Below, piece after piece: positions 10,121 to 20,626 of a stretch of 64,000 nt of DNA (the first letter of the stretch is position 1; each line of letters opens with the position of its first letter). The DNA is taken from positions 372,001 to 436,000 of the forward strand of contig JAKCWG010000856.1 in NCBI GenBank assembly GCA_021464415.1. The letters run 5' to 3'. The position numbers were made by a program, and so were the translations under genes. Origin of the DNA: Lonicera japonica. Taxonomy: Eukaryota > Streptophyta > Magnoliopsida > Dipsacales > Caprifoliaceae. The notes beneath the pieces are model-generated. The model saw only the letters and a program-made list of their open reading frames with translations. It made no database searches and was not told the origin of the DNA.

Positions 10121-12790
10121 TTGAGTCTAAAGGTCATACCATCATCACCACACCTAGGAAGTGGAACAACCTATCCATCTTCTATAGAAAAGATTCGAAT
10201 CCATGGTGCGTTGCCATTGCCAAGGTTCCCGAATATAGTTGGGATCCCCGCCCAACGCCCTGTATCGATCGTAAAAGACCCAACCCCGAGTCCCCTTCGG
10301 CTCCCTCATCAAGTAGCCGGCGACAAAAGCGGCATAGTCACCCTCCTCGGTAAATAGTAGGAAATCGAGCCCATCCACTAAAGATAGCACTGTCACTTGA
10401 TTGATCTCGCTGGTCCGCCTCATCAGAACTGGGGGAATGCTGAAACTCCCGGCCACTGGGCAGGAGTATGCTGGTGAATAACCCGCTCCCCGAGATAAAA
10501 AAAGCATGCCGTACATATCCCGAATCAGCTGCCTTGTCATCGAAGCAGTGAGAGCACGGGCATATCCGTAGTGCCGGCCCAAATCACCCCACGGGGCCCA
10601 CTTAATCTGAAAAAAGAGAAACATAAACGAATTTTATTTTTGCATTTTTAATCATTCATCTATTTGTTTATCGTTTATCTTACATAAACAAATACTTACA
10701 TGCTCCTCCAACAAGTCGGAAACTACAGTGTCACCAGTCTCCCAGGTCCGGTACACATAAGGGGCCCGATAGTTTCCCACTATAAACTGGCGGAGAAGTG
10801 GGAACTGATTCTCGTTCTCCATGAGGAGATCCACTTGAGTAAGACCCCCGCGGGTGTAAGCCATGAACTAATTCTGAAAGGAAAAGACATAGAGATATTA
10901 GTGACTAATTATCAAAAAGGACATCAGTATAAAGCAAAACAGAGAATGGCAGAGAATCATACCTCCCACAAAAAAGAAAAGCCCTTAAGGTTAAGGGCTA
11001 AATGACGCGAAACCTGGTCTATAGCGTTGTAAAGAATGGCTAAGATAAAGCCACCCCAGTCATAATCAAACAGGGCACTAAAATTCCCAATGTATGGAAG
11101 ACACCAGAGATGGGTTGTGTCTCATCCGCGGGCCTCGAACAGGTCATGAAAGGTTAGCAACAAAAGGACCAGCACGTACTGACGAGCCGCATGTCTAGTC
11201 TTGTGCCCTCCAGCAGTAGTAACCCGATCCCGCTCTGATGCCAAGCGAGCTGTCAAAAGCGAATAGATCTAGCTGCGTCATCGTCATCTCCATCTCCCCC
11301 CAGCTCTAGTGGAAGGTATGCGTAGTATCCAACCAATGGGAGGATAACGCCGTCACCAAGACTACTGCATGCGACACCCGTTTCGGCAACGTACCCAAGA
11401 AAGAGCCAAAAGGAGTCGCGAAGAGCAACTCCTACACAAGGGCCGGTGCCTGTAGCCACTCGGTAGAAATAATGTTGGGAGAACCCCAACCTTGGCCAAC
11501 CCGCTGCAAGCAGCAAAACAAATATACACGAATATGAGTATTTATGGGAGTTATAGGGTTTATAGGAGTAAATTATGTAATTTTCAAAACCTGAGGGTAT
11601 TTATGAGTATTTATAGGAGTAATAGGGTTTACAAGGGTAAATTATATAATTTTCAAAACCCGAGGGTATTTTGGTGTAATTATGAGAGTTATAAGGTTTA
11701 TAGGGGTAAATTATGTAAATTTCAAAATTTGAGGGTACTTTAGTATAATTATGAGAGTTATGAGAGTTATAAGGGTAAATTATGTAATTTTTAAAACCTG
11801 AGGCTATTTTTATGTATTTATGGGAGTCATAGGGTCTATAGGGGTAAATTATGTAATTTTCAAAACCTGAGTGTATTTTTGTGTAATTATGAGAGTTATA
11901 AGATTTACAGGGTTCAATGATGTAATTTTCAAAACCTGAGGGTATTTTTGTGTAATTATGAAAGATATAGGGTTTATAGGGATAAATTATGTAATTTTTT
12001 AAACCTGAAGGTATTTTTATGTAATTATGAGATTTATAAGGTTTACAGGGGTAAATTATGTAATTTTCAAAATCTGAAGGTATTTTTATGTAATTATGAT
12101 AGTTATTTGGTTTACATGGGTAAATTATGTAATTTTAAAACCTGAGGGTATTTTTGTGTAATTATGAGACTTATAGGGTTATATGGGTAAATTATGTAAT
12201 TTTTTAAACCTAAGGGTATTTTTGTGTAATTATGAGAGTTATGAGAGTCACAAGGGTAAATTATGTAATTTTCAAAATCTGAGGGTGCTTTGGTGTAATT
12301 ATGAGTGTTATAGGGTATTTTAGGTAAATTATGATAGTTACAAGTCATTTGTCCTAGGAATGAAAAGGTGAAGTATGTAAGTCCTAAATCGGATATCGTT
12401 ACTCAAGGAAATAACATAAACTAACATATATTTTAAACATGCAGGGAAAATAAAAAGACAAGAAACTAAAAGATCGAAGCAAGAAGAACATACCAGGCGT
12501 CGCCGACAGACCTCATGAGAAACAGGCTCCATTAGGATCCAAGGAACAACTGGGACCGGGACAGCTCGGGTCACGTCCCAGTAAACCACAGAACGGCCAC
12601 AATCCACGCCGTCCTCACTATACCAGTCCAGGACATCCCAATTGTCGTGGTGAGGACTGCATTGAAAAACGCCATGGGCATCAGTAAAGGTCACGTCCTC
12701 CTGATCACCCTCTAAATGGTCTGATTGTCCTCCCTGAGCTGGATCCATAATAGTATCAGTACAAGCGGTAAAGGTGTCTAAAAAGAACAT
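10121..12790 (-). pseudogene. Intron-containing plant mobile domain (PMD) gene, antisense in a Tat element
   Basis: The minus strand shows four exons with good splice sites: 12790-12494, 11503-10963, 10873-10700 and from 10606 to about 10150. Donors include CTG|GTATGT and CAT|GTAAGT; acceptors include GCTTGCAG and TTTTTTCAG. Exon 1 begins MFFLDTF (or MDPAQGG) and ends CRRRL. Joined in phase to exon 2 it gives the MAIN-like/PMD signature THTFH, then GEMEMTMTQLDLF. A shifted frame then gives YDWGGFILAILY, a further PMD hallmark. Exon 4 carries IKWAPWGDLG, RALTAS and GDYAAFVAGYLM. In-frame stops (after QAPALV and after THTFH) and a frame change show it is dead. It is antisense to the LTR at 14372, as known for extra ORFs in Tat elements. 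Family assignment is by motif recognition. Confidence 0.65.
11504..12493 (-). repeat. PMD intron 1 filled by a ~70-bp minisatellite
   Basis: The 990-bp intron is almost entirely (about 11525-12345) a run of roughly a dozen imperfect units of about 70 bp, each like GGGTAAATTATGTAATTTTC followed by an AACCTGAGGGTA-type stretch. No unit extends into either exon. The short ORFs here merely repeat a Tyr/Asn-rich peptide and are not genes. Confidence 0.8.
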
Positions 12791-12884
12791 AATTTAGCAG
12801 AGCTTTCGAGGGGGAATAAGAGAGAAGAAGAGAGCTGGAAAGAGAAAGAAAATGAGAGAATGAGGTGGAATGAGCTCAGCAGAG

Positions 12885-12973
12885 GGTTTATATAATTGTG
12901 GCGTTTGTCGCACGACAAAGGGCCTCTTTGTCGTACGAAAAATACACCTACACCGAATTGTCGCGCGACATTT
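12885..12973 (-). promoter_or_regulatory. Promoter of the antisense PMD gene
   Basis: On the minus strand three palindromic motifs precede a TATA box TATATAAACC (complement of 12885-12894): TTGTCGCGCGACA (12958-12970), a TCGTACGA-centred copy (about 12927-12942) and TTTGTCGCACGACAAA (12904-12919). The ATG at 12790 follows about 95 bases downstream, after a CT-rich leader. Confidence 0.6.
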
Positions 12974-13865
12974 CACTCTCCCCCGAATTTTTGACCCTTT
13001 TGTCCTTCATTTCATGCAGGAACACCTCCAAAAGAGTTTTTTGGGTTTTTTTTCGAACATAAACGTATACAAGGAGATAAAAGAATGAAAATTTCCAGAA
13101 GTCATCTCTTCAAAAATCGTGAACAACCCGCAAAGGAATTTCTGATCCCTAGGGAACTAAAAATCCGGCAATAAAAATATGAGATAAGATGGGAATAGGA
13201 ACAATTGAAAGAGTAGAAAAGAGGAATAATCCTACATGAACGCCCAAAGAGAGCGAGAGAAATAAAAATGTGCAAAGTGACAGGGAGAGTCACACCAAGA
13301 ATGACAGCTAGGCCAAAACCGGCTCAGGGCTTCATCTTGGGTGAGTAAGGCTCCTAATCATGCCAAATAGGACAAAAGCTCTTGGTCAAAAATAGAGAGG
13401 GCCGGGAAAAGGACTGGGAAATAAGGACCAAAAGGATTTCCCAAAAGGATGTGGGCCCATGATTTCCCATTATTTCTCAAACGAGGGAGAAATAAGGGCA
13501 TCGAAAAACAAAAAGCGATGTGAGTCCATGATTTCCCAAAAGGATAAATGGATAAGGACCAAAAGAGAATAGAAATTCCTTTCAAACAAATTTTCTTTTC
13601 AGCACGATATAAAAAGGATGACTAGAAAATAAGTCTTCAAATCATCACTCAGCAAAACCCGATGAAACCCAGAAAACTGTTACTTCAGAGGATGGATTCT
13701 TTCTCTGAGACGAAGCAAGCGAGTAAAGTTTCAGAGAGCCCTCGGATGGGGGAAAATATAACTGGATTAAATAAACTCATGACGAGTTCCTTCACCTCCC
13801 ACGAGCTTTCTCTCTCTCAATCTCAGAAGCAAAAGAAGATACGGAGAGCATGATACCTTGAGGTC
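12974..13865. other. Untranslated region between the PMD promoter and the tandem repeat
   Basis: Contains loosely repeated text around 13390-13570 (GATTTCCCAAAAGGAT, found twice, and ATTTCCC/GGGAAAT runs) and a possible TATA (GATATAAAAAGG near 13605) followed by a 63-codon plus-strand ORF (13662-13853). That ORF resembles nothing I know. The region is probably the 3' untranslated part of the Tat element. Confidence 0.4.
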
Positions 13866-14260
13866 ACAAACACAAGCCCTCTCCGAAGGCTAAACACTAA
13901 TACAAGCCCTTTACAGAGGCAAAGCTTAAAGCACAAAGCCCTATCCGGAGGCAAGTTATCATTCATTTTTCTTATCCACAGGCAGTGGAGCAAAGAAATC
14001 CCTCCCACAGAGGCAGAGGAGCAAGGAAAGCCCTCCCAAAGAGGCACATGTAGCAAGAAAGCCCTCCCAAAGCACCTAGAGCAAAAGTCCCCCAGGGAGG
14101 CACGTGGAGCAAAAGAAGTCCTCCCAGAGAGGCAGTGGAGCAAAGGAAGTCCTCCCAGAAAGGCACGTAAAGCAAACAAAGTCCTCCCGAGAGCCAGTCA
14201 AGTAACAAAAGCCTTTTTCGGAGGCAAACACCATCACAAGTCCTCTCCGGAGGCACTCAC
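13866..14260. repeat. Tandem repeat of ~30-36 bp with hairpin units, Tat 3' untranslated region
   Basis: About twelve imperfect units of the type AAGTCCTCCCAGAGAGGCAG followed by GGAGCAAAG. Most contain a pyrimidine-rich half and a complementary GGAGGC/GAGGC half (for example GCCCTATCCGGAGGC and CCTCTCCGGAGGC). It sits just upstream of the LTR at 14372. Hypervariable tandem repeats in exactly this place are known for plant LTR elements. The ORFs across it (Leu/Cys/Gly-rich on the minus strand) are shadows of the repeat. Confidence 0.75.
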
Positions 14261-14371
14261 AAACACTCCTGCATATACACACTCTCTTAGAGTTCTTGCG
14301 GGAGTCATAGATAATGGTCTCTTCCAGTCGCCTCAATTCCTTGTAAGCAAGGAGCTTGAGTCGAGAGGGTC

Positions 14372-16122
14372 TGTAGACACCTCAATCCATAACCCTCGCA
14401 AGAACCATAAAGACCCTCGAAGGCACCCTGTTTGAGTCTAGGACTCACCAAAAATACTAGTAATTGCTTCGAGAAGTTTGTAGTCCAACAAACCTGTTCT
14501 CAGAAGGATCTGTCGCATGACAAACCAATATTCAGAGGTCTTTGTTATGCGATAAACTTGATTGTCGCACGACAAAACCTCAATATGTTGCACGAAAAAC
14601 CCCTCTGGCCCAGACCATCTACTCCCTGACACATTAGTCTATCAGGGACATCACTTCAGCCGTTTATAGCACGACATTGGTCCAAATATCGCGCGACACT
14701 TGCCCTTTAAGGAGAAATGTCGCGCAACAATCTCCCCCGAGCAGTATAAATAGGCCAACACCCCCAAAGGTTGGAGACAGCAACTGGAATCTAAGAAAGA
14801 GAAGGGTTATTATCGCTGAAAAATCTTATTTTGTAAGAGTATAGCTTATCAAGTTTTCAAGGAATCTCCGAGTTTTCAAAACTCGACATCTTAGATCTCA
14901 AAGTCGAATTCTCGACTGTATTTGGAGAAGAAAAATCTATATTCTCCAGATCATCTTCGGTCATATTATATTTTCTCTCTTATCTTATTTATATCGTCGG
15001 GAAGGTAACTAAAATCCTTTATAGTAATTCAAATTAGATATCTGTATACTTGTTTTACTGTATTTTATAGACTTGTTTAAATTCCTATTTAAAGTTTACT
15101 ACATATATGTACTTGTTATTTTTAGAAGTACTATAAGTGAGGAGGGAGTTGGCTTGTTTGGGCCAACATAAACTAAAAGCATTTACTTCCATTATCCTCA
15201 AATTTAAGTTGTTTTGTAGACTTATTATATCTGTTATTTTGTCCACTTTCTAGATGGATAAATTTATTGTCAAGTTACTATAAGTTTATTATTTTCAAAA
15301 CAAAACTTCTTTTCAAAAAACCCTGGTAAAACTATTTTCAAAAATCAAAAGAAGTTAAACTTTATCATCCAGTTAAAACAATTTTTCAAAACCCTGATTG
15401 ATCAAAGTTTACTAAGGAATTAAGATCAAATATATTATGTCTTCCACATAGACTGCAATATATCCCATACACCCTCCTTAATAGTTCAAATTCCATATCA
15501 AATCAAATCCGATAAGATCTGATCTTTTCTAAATTAACCAAATGAGATAATTGATATTGTTATCCGATGAAACAATATCGAATCACTCTCATTTCAAAAC
15601 AGTTAAATATAAACTTTTGTCAATTATAATTACACTTCGACAAAACCCAAAACATCGGATTACGGAATACAAGCTTTTCATCCCTTTTCCCCTTTTTTTC
15701 CAAAAAATCAGGTTGCTTTGCAAAACATACCTTAGTAAGTAGTAGATTTTTTTAGTAAAGGCATCCAAGTTTTCTAGGCATAGAATAAACATATAAAGCC
15801 ACTAGAGACTGAAAAGACATAATGGGTGCCTAACACCTTCCCAAACCTTAACCTAGTTCCCGAACCCTATAAGAATCTTGGTTTCGTAGACCAAACGCGT
15901 GGGGATAAAGCTTGCTTTAGCCTTTACCCCTACGTGGACTTTTTGTACGTTTTTTTCGTAAAATGTGCTGGCGATTCTGAAACAAACCCACTTGCATTTA
16001 AAAATAAAAAATAGGACTTATCCCTATAAATTGAAGTGAATGAAACGACGGAATTCATTTCGACGTTTTAGACCCCCAAACTCGGGATTGAGACCTTGGG
16101 GTCTCATTTGTGAATTCTTACA
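14372..16122 (+). mobile_element. Tat-lineage LTR (about 1.75 kb), 3' end of a truncated element
   Basis: Starts TGTAGACACCTC after a purine-rich GAGAGGGT tract and ends ...GAATTCTTACA. It holds a palindrome-rich U3 (14511-14732), a TATA box TATAAATA (14745-14752), a leader beginning with a CAACTGGAATC-type stretch, and the conserved U5 text GGGTGCCTAACACCTTCCC near 15825-15845. After 16122 the interrupted Tekay-like LTR resumes. Only the antisense PMD gene and the tandem repeat precede it; no gag or pol is present, so the element is truncated on its left. The left LTR boundary is less certain than the right. Confidence 0.7.
14511..14752 (+). promoter_or_regulatory. U3 palindrome array and TATA box of the Tat LTR
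   Basis: Seven variants of the TTGTCGCGCGACAA palindrome lie in about 220 bases: TGTCGCATGACAAA (14511), TTGTTATGCGATAAAC (14542), TTGTCGCACGACAAAA (14562), TGTTGCACGA (14586), a half-site near 14667, TATCGCGCGACA (near 14688) and TGTCGCGCAACA (near 14719). TATAAATA follows at 14745. Confidence 0.75.
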
Positions 16123-17312
16123 CATATACCCTTCAACGAGTCTCAACACATATTCTAAGATGTACGTTTATCAACAATAATATCATTCTACCAACTCATA
16201 TGACTCACGCAATCATTGAATATGTCGAGTGATTCTGATATTACATGTATCTCGGGTGTACATGGCATATATTGCTTTAAATCATACTATAGAAACTTTA
16301 TTAGACATTAAACATGGATTCATGAGTCATATCATAACTTGAATCTCACATCCCCAAGCTTGTGTGGTGTACAAACATTCAAGATGTATTCCTTAATCTT
16401 CCCCTTTTTCAATTTAATTCATAACTTTTAGAAATCATTTATTTAATATCAAGATTTCAAGGAAAGATTAAGAAATCCATCTTAAACAAGAACCATAAGT
16501 TAATATTAAACACCACCTCAAGCTTTTAGCACAAGTTCTACAATTTATAACATGAAAATTCATTTTAACTAAAGAATACCTCCGTATTTAAGCTGACATC
16601 AAGTTATTTCTAACATCAAAACCATATTAACTTAGGATTTAGGTCTAAGAAACCCCTACCTCGAGTTTATCAATAATAAAGAAGAAGAAATATGACAATC
16701 CAAACTCCTTCCAAAGAAATCCCAAGGAGGAAGATGATGAATGGTAAATAAGAAGAGGATTTGGGTGTTTCGAAGCTTTAATCTCAGATTGATGTCAAAA
16801 AGCATGTGAAAATCCCTTAAAGAACCCACCTCTTTCTCTCTTTAGAACCTTCTAGGTGTGTGTGCAAGGTTTGGGTCGAAAATGAGTGAAAAAGATGTAT
16901 AAAACGCACTTAAATCAAGTTAAGTCGGTGCACTGTTCCAGATGATGGACCGGTATGCAGAAAATGGAGTACCGGTCCGCAGCATAAATCTCTAATAATT
17001 TTTAAACACCGGACCGGTATGCAAAAATCCCATATCGGTCTAGAACCAAACTTTTTCTCAAAACTTATACGCCAGACCAGTATTCCAAAAACTCAATACC
17101 GATCCGCAAATAAACTTTGCCTTGTTCTTGTTTTGGCCATAACTTCTCGCTCAGAACTCTGATTGAGACAATCCTTATATCCATGGAGAGGAAATTCAAA
17201 TATCTACAACTTCTAGAAATAAGTTCTCCCCAAATTAAGGATATAATATTTTTCAGAAAAATAATATCCACATAATATCTACTGAACATTAATATAAATA
17301 CACGATGTTAAA
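16123..17312 (-). mobile_element. Tekay-like LTR, right part
   Basis: Homologous to the second half of the solo LTR 1749-3823: shared text includes AAAGAAATCCCAAGGA, the three ACCGGT hairpins and GCCATAACTTCTCGCTC. It ends TGTTAAA, a degraded TGTTACA. With 9414-10120 it forms one LTR split by the truncated Tat element. Confidence 0.7.
16947..17106. repeat. Second set of three ACCGGT hairpins
   Basis: GGACCGGTAT (16947) with GTACCGGTCC (16969); GGACCGGTAT (17011) with ATATCGGTC (17032); AGACCAGTATT (17074) with AATACCGATC (17095). Order and spacing match 3470-3630. Confidence 0.75.
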
Positions 17313-17760
17313 GGATGTATCCCTAAAAAATTCATATCAGAATACCTCGAAAATTCGATACTATTTGTCATATATTGATCCTCGAACTTTTTCCAAATCA
17401 TCGAGGCAGATGTTTCATGCATCACATAATACATTATGGAACAAAGTGTAACCGAATTGTACTATAGGCTTGCCTATCATACTCAACTCTATCAATGTCG
17501 AACCTCTCATCTGGCTTAACTTTATTCCCCAATAATGCTCTGTGCAAACCTTATTGGACAAGGATGTCGGACATCTAACACTGCCACATTGTAAAATCTA
17601 TCTTCTTCCCGTCGAATCTCTTTATATTGAATTTGACCACAACCATCACCTTAGGAGCATACGCCTCCTTCAAAGGTGGTGTATTTGCCTCCTTGGCACC
17701 CCCTTCTGGTGTATCAACAGTAACCATCTCTAACTATCACACAATTATCTCAAGGAATAA
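17313..17760 (-). pseudogene. Copia Gag N-terminus remnant
   Basis: The minus strand reads a copia-type (UBN2-like) Gag start: VKFNIKRFDGKKIDFTMWQ, then QGLHRALLGNKVKPDE and a DRQAYSTIRLHFVP-type stretch, with stops between. The primer site and LTR follow immediately at higher coordinates. It is cut off at 17313 against the Tekay-like LTR. Confidence 0.65.
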
Positions 17761-17767
17761 ACCTTCT

Positions 17768-17777
17768 TCTGATACCA
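17768..17777 (-). other. Copia primer-binding site (tRNA-Met type)
   Basis: The minus strand reads TGGTATCAGA three bases after the LTR end TAGTACAACA. This is the standard plant initiator-tRNA-Met primer site and fixes this LTR as a 5' LTR on the minus strand. Confidence 0.8.
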
Positions 17778-17780
17778 AAT

Positions 17781-18120
17781 TGTTGTACTAAGATACCACT
17801 AGAACAAGCTTTAACACAAGTGCAGGATTGATCGGATAATTATGCGTACAATAATTAAAGAAACTAGCACCATTGATATTCAAACAATATGAAAAACAAG
17901 AGATTAAGAAAGAAAACAACTAACTAAGCATGCAAGCAATTAGGTGGTATTGGCAAATCTGTCACTAATCTACCGGCTGATAGCAATTATTGATGAGACC
18001 AATTCTGAGTACAACGCGCAAAGCAAACCCTAGGCACCAATTAGGGCTCTTAATATTATTTCTCAAATATACTATCTAATTTAGCTAGTAAACAAAACAA
18101 TACAACTCATAAATAAAACC
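17781..18120 (-). mobile_element. Copia 5' LTR, truncated, inverted relative to 19076-19672
   Basis: Reverse complement of the last ~340 bases of the LTR at 19076-19672, clearly similar throughout (shared TTTATTTATGAGTTGTATTG and ACCACCTAATTGCTTGC). It stops abruptly at about 18120. Confidence 0.8.
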
Positions 18121-18263
18121 TATAAAGAGGGTGGAGCGTGAAAAATTGTAAAACTCAAAATGGGTATATAAGTGGGTGGAATGCAAAAAAATTTGGGGAT
18201 GGAAATCATGTGAGATAGGAAGAGGGGACGATTGTGTCTTACAAAAAGAAAATACCTTGAAAA

Positions 18264-19035
18264 AGTGGTTACTCGATTCAGGATGGAAAACTCACAGCCG
18301 ATGAGTGTCCCGTTAGCACTGCACTTCAAACTCTTGGCAACGATGGCTCCTAGGTCAGAGGCATAGGTGGAGTACATGGCTCAAGTTCCTTATGAAAATG
18401 AGGTTGGGAGTTTGATGTATGCCATGGTATGCATTAAACCGGATATTGCTCAAGCCTTAAGCATTGTTAGTAGGTATATGGCGAACTCTGAAAAACCGCA
18501 TTGGCAAGCCGTTAAGTGGGTTCTATGATATCTACGGGGTACGATGGGCAAAGGGTTAGTATTTGAATAATTAGAGGGTTTTGTGGATTCGGACTAGTCC
18601 GGTGACCTAGACAAGTGAAGATCGAGTACGGGTATTGTGTTTACATTGGATAGTGGTCCGTTGAATTGGAGGTCGATGATTCAAAGTGTGGTAGCATTAT
18701 CTACCACGGAGGCAGAATATATTTCGGTAACGGAGGCAGTCAAGGATGCCATCTGGCTCCATGGTTTAGTTAGTGCTCTCGGTTTGAAGCCGAAAAAAGT
18801 GGTGGTGCAGTGTAACAGTCAAAATGCAATTCACTTAGCGAAGAATCAAGTTCATCATGGAAGAACCAAGCATATTTATGTCTGATATCACTTCATCCGA
18901 GAAATTATTAAAAACTATGTTGTAAATCTGGTTAAGATAAGCACCATAGATAATCAAGCAGATATGTTGACAAAGGTTATCCTGTTGGCCAAGTTTGAGC
19001 ATTGCTCGACATTGGTCAATGTCCTTCGGTGTTGA
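18264..19035 (+). pseudogene. Copia reverse transcriptase end and RNase H remnant
   Basis: The plus strand gives YMAQVPYENEVGSLMYAMVC, RYMANSEKPHWQAVKWVL and then, from 18637, LNWRSMIQSVVALSTTEAEY with DAIWLHGLVSALGL, SQNAIHLAKNQVHHGRTKHI and NQADMLTK. These are the classic end-of-RT and RNase H motifs of Ty1/copia. Stops are present (near 18527 and 18885). Earlier pol domains are missing. Bases 18121-18263 are unassigned. Confidence 0.8.
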
Positions 19036-19075
19036 TTCCCTCGAGGGGGCGGTGGTCTTAAGGGACCGGCAAGGG

Positions 19076-19672
19076 TGATAGGGTCTTATTCGACGAATTG
19101 ATCATGATGGAGTGCATTGGGGTCTTATGGAACATCACCAAGGTAGAGAATTGAAGATTTGGCTCTGTATAGGAATCTTATTCTTATTAGGTTTTATATT
19201 GTCCAATTCTTAATTGGCTTTGTATTGTCCAAATCTTAATTAAATTTGTATTATCCAATTTCTAGTAGGTTTTGGCTTTGTGCAATCCTACAGCTATAGG
19301 ATTTATATTCTATAAATAAACCCCTTGTCATAGGTTTTATTTATGAGTTGTATTGTTTTGTTTACTAGATAGATTAGAGAGTATATTTGAGAGACAATAT
19401 TGAGAGCTCTAATTGGCGGCTAGGGTTTGTTTTGCGTGTTGTACTCAGAATTAGTCTCATCAATAATAACTATCACCTGGTAGGTTAGTGGCGGTTTTGT
19501 TGATACCACCTAATTGCTTGCGTGCTTAGTTAGTTGTTTTCTTTCTTAATCTCTTGTTTTTCGTATTGTTTGAATATCAGTGGTGCTTGTTTCTTTAATT
19601 ATTGTACGCATAATTGTCCGGTCGATTCTACGCTTGTACTAAGGCTTGTTCTAGCGGTATCTTAGCACAACA
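19076..19672 (+). mobile_element. Copia 3' LTR (about 0.6 kb)
   Basis: Probable start TGATAGGGTCTT after AAGGG; the end ...TTAGCACAACA is set by comparison with the inverted copy, whose end abuts a primer site. It ends exactly at the broken CNL fragment, so the element inserted into an NLR gene. The start is less sure than the end. Confidence 0.65.
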
Positions 19673-19940
19673 ACATCGTAAATCTTCAGTCATGAAATCA
19701 TTGAGTAGGTCATCGACATCGTAAAGAACATCTTGAAGCTTTTCAAGCTAGTCCTCTACTTGTCGGTTCTTCTTCTTTTGCTCAGCAGCGTCTAGAAGAA
19801 TGACTTTGATTGCGGATACAGTAAGTTGGAGTCTTTTGAAATCTTTTCACACCCCATATTAATCCAATCTCATGAAATGCGAGAGTGGTTAACTTGCCCA
19901 AGATCTATCCAGTGGTTTGAAAGACAAATAATTCTGCCAT
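19673..19940 (-). pseudogene. N-terminal fragment of a second CC-NB-LRR gene
   Basis: The minus strand from the ATG at 19940 closely matches codons 1 to about 90 of the intact CNL at 31960-34563 (Rx-type coiled-coil: KLTTLAF, EIGLIWGVK, then out of frame the part matching LQDVIYDVDDLLDDF). It has an early stop near codon 13 and a lost base near codon 34. It ends where the copia LTR begins at 19672; the NB-ARC and LRR parts are not found to the left. Confidence 0.9.
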
Positions 19941-20626
19941 GTTGCAAGGAAAGATAATTGGGATTTGCAGTGAATTGGAGAAATATGAGAGGACTTGCCT
20001 GCAGTTTCAGAAATATGATAATGATCAAATATTGATTTAGTTTGAATGTCATTGTTTTCACAATGGGGTGATAAACAACAATAACAATTATGGAATAATG
20101 CATTACTTAATTAATAATTATAACAAGGCAACTAGGCAATTAATTAATAGTTATACAGCATATACGTATATATTTTTTTTACGCAATTGTTTGAAAGTTT
20201 CAAAAAATCAAAGACTTGCAGGTTTCACATGGGGATGAACAAGAATAATTATTAAATGTTAATTGAGTTGGTGGGAGGAAATATATATATATTCCAAAAT
20301 AAAATTGTGCTCTTCTTCAAGCCAGAGCAGTGGTTTAGACTTCACACTTTACGCTAAACATGAATGCTATATAATGCATTAACTAATTAATAAAAAATTT
20401 CTAGGCAATTGTGGTAATATATTGTACTTTAATTAAGTATAATATACAAATATATATATGTATATATGCACACATACAATGCTCTGGCAATAGAAATAGC
20501 TGTTTGCTAAGTTATCAAAACTTATCAGTCAATGTTATATGCATAGTTGCTTAGAACATCTTTTTGCAACTAGAGAAAAATAAATAAATTTAATAAATCA
20601 AAGAACACAACTTGTTTATAAAGAAA
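19941..20626. other. Intergenic; contains a segment duplicated beyond the Helitron
   Basis: No gene seen. About 20428-20530 (AAGTATAATATAC, CTCTGGCAATAGAAATA, AAGTTATCAAAA) resembles 24448-24570, and 20310-20390 (AAGCCAGAGCAGTGG) resembles 29955-30030. Confidence 0.5.

Noticed and set aside
13823..14336. Three overlapping minus-strand ORFs rich in Leu, Cys and Gly
   Set aside because: They only translate the 30-36-bp tandem repeat in different frames.
10121..16122. Complete Tat element with target duplication
   Set aside because: CATAT after 16122 resembles CATAC near 10136, but there is no left LTR, gag or pol, so a duplication cannot be claimed.
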